Of a DNA stretch of 5,119 nt, positions 1 to 5,119 are shown in pieces; the stretch's first letter is position 1, and every line of letters starts with the position of its first letter. The notes beneath the pieces are model-generated. The model searched no databases. It saw only the letters and a program-made list of their open reading frames with translations, and was not told the DNA's origin. Position numbers and translations under genes: made by a program. Origin of the DNA: Bacteroidales bacterium. Lineage in GTDB: Bacteria; Bacteroidota; Bacteroidia; Bacteroidales; WCHB1-69. The stretch is taken from assembly GCA_024400715.1 (NCBI GenBank), contig JAKSMH010000126.1, forward strand, positions 1-5,119, in the 5' to 3' direction.

Positions 1-832
1 ATGATCTTATGCCGGCGGTATCGATAAAGCGAAAGGTCACGCCGTCAACATTCATCAAGTCTTCGATGGTGTCGCGGGTGGTGCCGGGAATGTTGGACAC
101 GATGGCACGCTCGTCATCCAACAGGGCATTCAACAGGGTTGACTTTCCCACGTTGGGCTTGCCGATAATGGCTACCGGGATTCCCTTTTTCAAGGCGTTG
201 CCCGTTTTGAAGGAGGCAATAAGCCGGTTGACTTCCGTCTTCAGGTCGCTCAACAAGGCCGAAAGTCGCTCGCGATTGGCAAATTGGACATCTTCCTCGC
301 TAAAATCGAGTTCCAACTCGAGCAGAGAGGCAAATTCGACAAACTGCGAACGAAGTTCCTTGATTTTATTGGAAAACGCACCTTTTAACTGCTTCACCGC
401 CAACTGATGCGCCGTTTCGGATTGCGAATCAATCAGATCACCAACGGCTTCGGCTTGTGGCAAGTCCATTTTCCCGTTCATAAAGGCACGCATCGTATAT
501 TCGCCGGGCTTGGCCAAACGACAACCTTTTTCTATCAATAATGACAATATTTTCTGCTGGATGAAAACCGAACCGTGACAGTCTATTTCCACCATATCTT
601 CTCCCGTATAGGAATGCGGTGCTACACTTTTCGACACAACAACCTGGTCAACAAGTTCGTCATTTTCAAATAATTCAGCGTATTTGTTAAAGTTTTGCTT
701 TAAGTCCGAAAAATCAAACTTGAACAAGCGTTGAGCAATGTCGAAAGACTGCGGACCAGACATTCTGATGATGGCGATGGCGCCTAAACCGTGAGGAGTT
801 GAAATGGAGCAAATGGTTTCTGATGAAGTCAT
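1..832 (-). CDS. mnmE: tRNA uridine-5-carboxymethylaminomethyl(34) synthesis GTPase MnmE, N-terminal 277 residues (3' end outside window)
   Basis: MnmE (TrmE) works with MnmG in the cytoplasm to install the (carboxymethyl)aminomethyl group on wobble uridine 34 of several tRNAs, using GTP hydrolysis and a folate one-carbon unit. Reading from ATG at 832-830, the frame is open to the left edge. The N-terminal tetrahydrofolate-binding, dimerising domain (about residues 1-117) ends in the family motifs [13 protein letters not shown] (75-87) and PGEYTMRAF (109-117). The helical domain starts with [13 protein letters not shown] (118-130). The embedded G domain shows the P-loop GKPNVGKST (224-232), the potassium-dependent switch I motif TTRDT (251-255) and G3 DTAG (271-274). 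G4 and the C-terminal Cys-x-Gly-Lys end lie outside; the family is usually about 450-470 residues, so roughly 60% is present. No Shine-Dalgarno precedes the start, as is normal in Bacteroidota. The gene follows the uvrA-like gene after 38 bp on the same strand. The identification is secure; nothing looks broken. Confidence 0.96.
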   Translation of the reverse strand, partial: MTSSETICSISTPHGLGAIAIIRMSGPQSFDIAQRLFKFDFSDLKQNFNKYAELFENDELVDQVVVSKSVAPHSYTGEDMVEIDCHGSVFIQQKILSLLIEKGCRLAKPGEYTMRAFMNGKMDLPQAEAVGDLIDSQSETAHQLAVKQLKGAFSNKIKELRSQFVEFASLLELELDFSEEDVQFANRERLSALLSDLKTEVNRLIASFKTGNALKKGIPVAIIGKPNVGKSTLLNALLDDERAIVSNIPGTTRDTIEDLMNVDGVTFRFIDTAGIRS

Positions 833-862
833 ATTGTAAGATGTTTATCAATATTCGTGATT

Positions 863-870
863 CAAATTTA
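863..870 (-). promoter_or_regulatory. candidate Bacteroidota -7 promoter element for mnmE
   Basis: On the minus strand this reads TAAATTTG, an exact match to the Bacteroides -7 consensus TAnnTTTG. It lies 30 bp upstream of the mnmE ATG, in the 38-bp gap after the uvrA-like stop codon, and would give a 5' leader of about 20-25 nt. The -33 element (TTTG) is not convincing: only TCTG is found, about 18 nt upstream, inside the end of the uvrA-like gene. An 8-mer of this kind can occur by chance in AT-rich DNA, so mnmE may instead be co-transcribed with the upstream gene. Confidence 0.3.
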
Positions 871-3132
871 TTAAATTGATGTTGAAGACAGATACGGTTT
901 GGTAACGGATTTTTCTGACGACATCATCTCGTGCGGGGTTCCCGCGAAGAGCAATTGTCCGCCGTTTTCGCCACCGCCGGGTCCCAATTCAATGATATAG
1001 TCGGCTTGTTTCATCACGTCCAGACTATGTTCGATGAGGATGAGTGTATTGCCGGCATCGGTCAAGTCGTTAAACAACTTCAGCAATTTGCGGACATCAT
1101 CTAAATGCAAGCCGTCGGTCGGTTCGTCGATAATAAAGATTTCGCCTTTGCGATGCAGCTGGTCGGCCAGTTTCACGCGTTGCAGCTCTCCCCCACTCAA
1201 GGTTGTCATCGTCTGGTTGAGATGCAGATAACCCAAACCCACTTTGGCCAAGGCCTGAAGTTGGGCATTAAACGGCTGACCTTCAAAGAAATCGATAGCT
1301 TCTTCCACGGAAAAGTCCATCACTTCCGCAATATTTTTTCCTTTGTATTGATACTGAAGGACTTCCTGAGCATAGCGGCTGCCGTGACACAGTTCGCAGA
1401 CGGTTTCGATAGACTCCATAAAAGCCATATCGGAAACGATGATGCCCTTGCCGCCGCAAGCCGGACACGCACCCTTGGAATTGAAGGAAAAGAGTTGCGG
1501 ACTCACCTTGTTGGCATCGGCAAAAAGTTTGCGAATCGTATCGGAAATATTCAGATAGGTGGCCGGTGTAGAACGCAGGTTTATGCCGATGTTTTTCTGG
1601 CCGATAAAAATGGTTTCGCGGTCGAAATGCCGTTGGAAAAACTCCATCAGCGAACTTTTTCCCGAGCCGGCCACCCCGGCAATAACGGTCAAGACGCCTT
1701 GAGGGATGTTCAACGACAAATTCTTCAGATTGTGCAATTGAGCGTTTTGGATAGGAAACCATCCCGTGGGTTTACGCACATCATTCTTAAAATCAGAATG
1801 ATAGCGCAACATCTTACCGGTTATTGTATCGGATTTCAGCAAATCGGCATACGAACCCTCAAACATAATCTGGCCGCCGTGACTACCCGCCAACGGACCC
1901 ATATCGACGATATGGTCGGCCATGGCAATGATTTCGCGATGATGTTCCACAATCAGCACCGTGTTGCCGTGGTCGCGAAGATGGCGCAGGGAATCCTTCA
2001 GGCGTGAAATATCCTGCGGATGCAGTCCCACGCTTGGCTCGTCCAAAACATAGGCCATATCGGTCAAGGCCGAGTTGATATACTTGGCAATTTTGATACG
2101 TTGGGCTTCGCCGCCCGAGAGGGTTCCGGTGCCGCGACTAAGCGAGAGGTAGCCAAGTCCGATATCGTTCAAGGCCTGAAGACGCTTTACCAGTTCGCGC
2201 TTCAAATCCGCCGCCAACGGATTGTCAATGGAAGCAATAAACTCCACCGCCTCGGAAATCGTCATATCAACCACCTGGGCGATGTTTTTGCCATTGATGC
2301 GGCAACTGCGCACCCTGTCGTTCACGCGCGTGCCTTGGCAATCGGGACAGGTAAAGGTAGAAACCATCCGGTCCAGCACCTTCTGTTGCCGTTTTCCTTC
2401 CTTCGTCGTAATAATACTGCGGTACATTCGGGGAAAAAGTCCTTCAAACTTGGCGGATTTAGGCCAATTGGAAGGCGGATTTTTCAGTTTGATTTGAGGC
2501 GAATGCAGAAAAAGCTTCAATTCCTCTTCGTTATAATCCTTGATTTTTTTATCAAGGTCGAAAAGACCGCTGTAGGCATAGCGTTTCCATCGCCAAGCGC
2601 CTGTTGTAAATGTCGGAAAATGAATAACATCCTCGTCATTGAGGCATTTGTCGAAATCCACCAGTTTGTGAATGTCAAGTTCCGTCACCTCGCCCAGGCC
2701 GTCGCAGCGGGGACAGCTGCCACTGGGGTGATTGAAGGAGAACGTGTCGGAATAGCCCACGAACGGCTCTCCCACCCTTGAGAACAGCAAGCGCAACAAG
2801 GCGTAGATATCGGTATAGGTTCCCACCGTGGAGCGATTGTTGGCGGCCGGCTTTTTCTGGTCAATGACAATGGTAACCGGCATATTTTCAATATGTTCCA
2901 CTTTAGGACGCCCATATTTGGGCAGGTATTGCTGAATAAAAGTGGGGAAAGTCTCATTCAGCTCGCGACGGCTTTCTGCCGCAATCGTGTCCAAACACAG
3001 GGATGACTTTCCAGAGCCAGAGACACCCGTAAAAACAGTGATTTTTCCTTTGGGAATTTCCAAGGAAACATTTTTCAAATTGTTTTCAGAAGCACGTACA
3101 ACAACAATATTATCTTTCAGACTGATATACAA
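871..3132 (-). CDS. uvrA2: UvrA-family ABC ATPase, short UvrA2/DrrC-type paralogue without UvrB-binding domain
   Basis: This is a soluble, cytoplasmic, DNA-binding tandem ABC ATPase of the excinuclease subunit A family, 753 residues against about 940 for canonical UvrA. The first ATPase half has Walker A GVSGSGKSS (36-44), Q-loop IDQ (90-92), signature LSGGEAQRI (338-346), Walker B YVLDEP (361-366) and the switch His in VEHH (395-398). The second half has Walker A GVAGSGKSS (486-494), signature LSGGELQRV (645-653), Walker B FIIDEP (666-671) and IEHS (700-703). Zinc ligands are CPRC (140-143) with CPDC (262-265), and a Cys-x2-Cys-x19-Cys-x2-Cys module at 556-582. The DNA-site motif RSTPATY is at 520-526. 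LLFSRVGEP (115-123) is followed almost at once by SFN and the CPRC module, whereas canonical UvrA has the UvrB-binding domain and first zinc finger there. Known relatives of this class (Deinococcus UvrA2, Streptomyces DrrC) are linked to tolerance of DNA-damaging agents or DNA-binding drugs; that role is inferred here. The start is TTG, as no in-frame ATG lies between the upstream stop and the conserved N-terminus. Calling it a full excision-repair UvrA would be an over-reading. Confidence 0.93.
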   Translation of the reverse strand: MYISLKDNIVVVRASENNLKNVSLEIPKGKITVFTGVSGSGKSSLCLDTIAAESRRELNETFPTFIQQYLPKYGRPKVEHIENMPVTIVIDQKKPAANNRSTVGTYTDIYALLRLLFSRVGEPFVGYSDTFSFNHPSGSCPRCDGLGEVTELDIHKLVDFDKCLNDEDVIHFPTFTTGAWRWKRYAYSGLFDLDKKIKDYNEEELKLFLHSPQIKLKNPPSNWPKSAKFEGLFPRMYRSIITTKEGKRQQKVLDRMVSTFTCPDCQGTRVNDRVRSCRINGKNIAQVVDMTISEAVEFIASIDNPLAADLKRELVKRLQALNDIGLGYLSLSRGTGTLSGGEAQRIKIAKYINSALTDMAYVLDEPSVGLHPQDISRLKDSLRHLRDHGNTVLIVEHHREIIAMADHIVDMGPLAGSHGGQIMFEGSYADLLKSDTITGKMLRYHSDFKNDVRKPTGWFPIQNAQLHNLKNLSLNIPQGVLTVIAGVAGSGKSSLMEFFQRHFDRETIFIGQKNIGINLRSTPATYLNISDTIRKLFADANKVSPQLFSFNSKGACPACGGKGIIVSDMAFMESIETVCELCHGSRYAQEVLQYQYKGKNIAEVMDFSVEEAIDFFEGQPFNAQLQALAKVGLGYLHLNQTMTTLSGGELQRVKLADQLHRKGEIFIIDEPTDGLHLDDVRKLLKLFNDLTDAGNTLILIEHSLDVMKQADYIIELGPGGGENGGQLLFAGTPHEMMSSEKSVTKPYLSSTSI

Positions 3133-3140
3133 TATCTTAT

Positions 3141-3179
3141 AAAAAATACAGATTTTCAGGTTAAAGTCATACTGAAATC
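3141..3179 (-). terminator. weak intrinsic terminator-like hairpin after the phosphatase gene
   Basis: On the minus strand, 13 bp past the phosphatase stop codon, GATTTCAG (3179-3172) can pair with CTGAAAATC (3159-3151), an 8-bp stem with one bulged A and a 12-nt loop. It is followed by TGTATTTTTT (3150-3141). The position and the T tract fit an intrinsic terminator separating the phosphatase gene from the uvrA-like gene. The stem is short and A/T-rich, so termination would be inefficient at best and read-through into the next gene is likely. Confidence 0.35.
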
Positions 3180-3191
3180 AATTTGTCAGCA

Positions 3192-4985
3192 TTACTTTTT
3201 ATCATAACGAATGCAAAGCATCGTGATGTCGTCGCTTTGTTCGGCATTAACGGTATGTTGGTGAATACGATGAAGCAAGCTGTCAACAATAACCTTAGGT
3301 GTTTCGCCGGTGTGTTGGGCCGTACAGGCCAAGGTTTCATCGTTGCCCAATTCCTCGTTTTTGTCGTTCATAGCTTCTGTCACGCCATCGGTATAGAGCA
3401 AGAGCGAATCGCCGTCATTCATTTGCAGCGACTGTGAAGAAAAGGCGAATTCTTCCCACACGCCCAGAGCGATACCCGCATCAGCATTGATAAATTGGGC
3501 ATTCTTTTCATTGTTTTTTGAAATCAAAATAGGAGCATTATGACCGGCATTGCAATAATCCAATTTACCGGTTTGTAAATTCAACCTTCCGAAGAAGAAA
3601 GTGACGAACATAAGTCGCTCGTTATTAACACTTAGACTTCGGTTCATAGCAGCGACAGAATAGGCCACGTCGTCAAAATTTTCGGCCATACTGCGGAACA
3701 GGTAGTGGGTGGCCGACATAAAGAGAGAAGCGGGAATGCCTTTGCCGGAAACGTCGCCGATACAGAAATACAGGCAATCGTTTTTCAAGAAATAGTCGTA
3801 CAGGTCACCGCCCACGTCACGAGCGGGATGCAGCAAGCCATAGACATTCATATCATCACTATCGGAAGTCGAAGAAAGTTCTTTCGGTGTCATACTCATT
3901 TGGATATTCGAAGCGATTTTCAGTTCCTTATCGATAGCGGCCTTGAAACTGGACACCTTTTGCAGGCGGCGGAAAAGGTACAAGAAGCTCAGAATCATCA
4001 CCACAATACTCAAAACAGCTATCAGACTTGTATTTCGCCGCATCGCATTGACGATGCCATATACTTCTTTTTCAGGACATTGAATACCGATAATCCAACC
4101 TGTACGTTCAATCGTGTCGAAATAGAAAAATGCCTTGGCTTTACCGTTTCCAACCTTAACGCGACCTCTTCCTTCAGACTTCATTGTCTGCCTGTTGGCA
4201 TTGCTCCACTGATTGGCGTTATAGTCCGCCACGTTGCACAGCAGCAGTGCCGTGTCGGGATGGCTGATATAGCGGAATTCGCGGTCCACCAAGGTGACTT
4301 CCGCGTGATTAAAGGGCATAATTTCATTACATTTTTGGCGGAACGCCTCCGTATTGATATCAATCGCCATAACCCCGATCAAATGTCCCTGCGGGTCGTG
4401 CAAAGGCAGACTAAAGCAAGTGACCACGTGGCCCATATTGCTTTCTCGAAACGGAAGACTCCAATACGAGCCATCCTTCGCGAATGACTTGCAGTACCAT
4501 TCCTTATTGCGATAATCGTTGATTTCGCCGAGGCGCAACCGCTGATTTTGTCCAGAAACATTGGTGACATAAACGGCAAAACCATACTTTCCTTGCAGAT
4601 TTTGAGCGTACTGCGGTTCCAAGCCGATAGCAATTCCGCAAAGATTAGGGTGGATATTCAACACATTTTCAAGGAAAACGAACATTTCTTCCTCCGTATC
4701 ATATTCGCGCAAGGACATAACGGCATAATCACGATTGTCGGCCCAGGTAAGCGAATAGGCAATTTCCTCCACGCACTGCAGTTGGCCGTCAACATAATTG
4801 TGGATGACATCCATATCGCGCATAACGCCCTTGTCGGTTAGTGACGTGACTTGGGTTCGGGCCATATAAAGGCAGATGCCGAAACCTGTCGTAAAGACGA
4901 TTCCGCCAATTAAAATGACGAAGAACGTCATACTCAAATAGGCCTTGAGGAAAGAGAATTTTTTCAGTGTCTGTTTGATATTCAT
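3192..4985 (-). CDS. membrane-bound SpoIIE/RsbU-type PP2C serine/threonine phosphatase with Cache sensor domain
   Basis: A 597-residue receptor-type protein phosphatase. A short cytoplasmic N-terminus leads into membrane segment 1 (about 14-41), then an extracytoplasmic dCache-like sensor (about 42-316), membrane segment 2 (about 319-338) and a C-terminal PP2C/SpoIIE catalytic domain (about 380-595). The sensor has the usual Cache features: WYCKSFAKDGSYWSLPF (163-179), and a VVTCFSLPLHD stretch leading to GVMAIDI (204-210). The linker (339-370) is a short amphipathic helix with the ELKIASNIQMSM pattern typical of RsbU-like phosphatases; no HAMP domain is apparent. Catalytic-domain motifs are RDVGGDLYDYF (389-399), GDVSGKGIPASLF (410-422), NAGHNAPIL (479-487), YTDGVTEA (531-538) and SDDIT (584-588). 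The Asp residues D394, D411, D533 and D585/D586 fit the Mn/Mg-binding set, so it should be active. By family knowledge such enzymes dephosphorylate STAS-domain anti-anti-sigma proteins in partner switching; no such partner is encoded in the visible window. The ATG at 4985-4983 precedes a good membrane anchor. The ligand and regulated pathway are unknown. Confidence 0.93.
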   Translation of the reverse strand: MNIKQTLKKFSFLKAYLSMTFFVILIGGIVFTTGFGICLYMARTQVTSLTDKGVMRDMDVIHNYVDGQLQCVEEIAYSLTWADNRDYAVMSLREYDTEEEMFVFLENVLNIHPNLCGIAIGLEPQYAQNLQGKYGFAVYVTNVSGQNQRLRLGEINDYRNKEWYCKSFAKDGSYWSLPFRESNMGHVVTCFSLPLHDPQGHLIGVMAIDINTEAFRQKCNEIMPFNHAEVTLVDREFRYISHPDTALLLCNVADYNANQWSNANRQTMKSEGRGRVKVGNGKAKAFFYFDTIERTGWIIGIQCPEKEVYGIVNAMRRNTSLIAVLSIVVMILSFLYLFRRLQKVSSFKAAIDKELKIASNIQMSMTPKELSSTSDSDDMNVYGLLHPARDVGGDLYDYFLKNDCLYFCIGDVSGKGIPASLFMSATHYLFRSMAENFDDVAYSVAAMNRSLSVNNERLMFVTFFFGRLNLQTGKLDYCNAGHNAPILISKNNEKNAQFINADAGIALGVWEEFAFSSQSLQMNDGDSLLLYTDGVTEAMNDKNEELGNDETLACTAQHTGETPKVIVDSLLHRIHQHTVNAEQSDDITMLCIRYDKK

Positions 4986-5119
4986 CAGTCAAAAAATAAT
5001 TACTCCAAAGTACTAATATTTTATTGTAACAAAGATACGATTAAATTTGTTATCTTTTGTAGATTATATTATTTTTTCAAAATCATTGGACTTTCGGATG
5101 GGACCACTGACCGTGATTC
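4986..5119. other. AT-rich upstream region with undecided right edge
   Basis: The 134 bases upstream of the phosphatase ATG are very A/T-rich between 4991 and 5080 and then turn to gene-like composition up to the edge. On the minus strand all three frames starting at the edge are open and then stop: at 5069-5071, 5084-5086 and 5064-5066. The last would end ITVSGPIRKSNDFEKII and has the most gene-like codon use, so this may be the tail of an upstream minus-strand gene. On the plus strand an ATG at 5098-5100 is open to the edge, and TAAATTTG at 5042-5049 could be a plus-strand -7 element. The sequence is too short to decide between these readings. Confidence 0.3.
5030..5037 (-). promoter_or_regulatory. 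candidate Bacteroidota -7 promoter element for the phosphatase gene
   Basis: The minus strand reads TATCTTTG here, an exact TAnnTTTG match, 44 bp upstream of the phosphatase ATG. It would give a leader of about 35-40 nt that contains no Shine-Dalgarno, as usual in this phylum. No TTTG at the expected -33 spacing is evident. A second near-match, TACTTTG (one base short of the consensus), lies at 5012-5006, about 17 nt downstream of the TTTG of this element, so the two could instead serve as -33 and -7 of a promoter starting nearer the gene. Confidence 0.4.

Noticed and set aside
9..407. 132-codon plus-strand open frame at the left end.
   Set aside because: It overlaps the helical and G domains of mnmE on the other strand. 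The mnmE reading explains the sequence with conserved motifs throughout, while this product is a low-complexity Ser/Arg/Leu mix.
1283..1762. Other out-of-frame open stretches on the minus strand inside the uvrA-like gene (also 2685-2957) and the phosphatase gene (4181-4363, 4379-4633, 4789-4992).
   Set aside because: They are shifted frames of genes whose main frame is intact; there is no sign of a frameshift or programmed recoding.
1105..2781. Two long plus-strand open frames (300 and 253 codons, at 1105-2007 and 2020-2781) in one register, opposite the uvrA-like gene.
   Set aside because: They lie exactly codon-on-codon opposite the real gene. In that register an antisense stop appears only where the sense gene uses TTA, CTA or TCA, which it rarely does. 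The predicted proteins show no recognisable motif, while the minus strand has all UvrA motifs.
871..3132. Interpretation of the short UvrA as a gene damaged by an internal deletion.
   Set aside because: The frame is open throughout, all ATPase and zinc motifs are kept, and the missing block matches a whole domain that is naturally absent in class II UvrA proteins.
3141..3148. TATTTTTT on the minus strand just ahead of the uvrA-like TTG start as a -7 promoter element.
   Set aside because: It lacks the final G of TAnnTTTG, would leave almost no leader and has no -33 partner; the T tract is better explained as the tail of the hairpin.
3705..4487. 260-codon plus-strand open frame opposite the phosphatase gene.
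   Set aside because: Same in-register antisense effect; no family motifs, and the minus-strand frame is a clear Cache-PP2C protein.

Overview
The window looks like a chromosomal piece of a member of the Bacteroidota, most likely Bacteroidales. That assignment is an inference. It rests on the absence of Shine-Dalgarno sequences ahead of all three genes, on AT-rich intergenic DNA carrying TAnnTTTG-type -7 promoter elements, and on the general look of the proteins. All three real genes lie on the minus strand, so transcription runs from right to left.

Layout, in the direction of transcription. (1) 4986-5119 is an AT-rich upstream region with a candidate promoter; its outer end may hold the last few codons of another minus-strand gene. 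(2) 3192-4985 encodes a complete membrane-anchored SpoIIE/RsbU-type PP2C serine/threonine phosphatase with an extracytoplasmic Cache-type sensor domain. (3) 3133-3191 is a short gap with a weak hairpin followed by a T tract. (4) 871-3132 encodes a complete 753-residue UvrA-family ABC ATPase. It keeps both nucleotide-binding sites and the essential zinc module but lacks the UvrB-binding domain and the first zinc finger of canonical UvrA, so it is a UvrA2/DrrC-type (class II) protein. It has no ATG and appears to start at TTG. (5) 833-870 is a 38-bp gap with a promoter-like TAAATTTG. (6) 1-832 is the first 277 codons of mnmE (tRNA U34 modification GTPase), cut by the left edge of the window just after the G3 motif.

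The three genes do not form an obvious pathway. The phosphatase would act in signal transduction, probably partner switching; the UvrA-like protein would act in DNA damage or drug tolerance; MnmE acts in tRNA wobble modification. The shared orientation and short gaps allow read-through, but each gene has a plausible promoter or terminator signal near it. I see no mobile element, CRISPR array, tRNA or rRNA. The most interesting item is the UvrA paralogue without a UvrB-binding domain; I do not see convincing evidence for a wholly new system.
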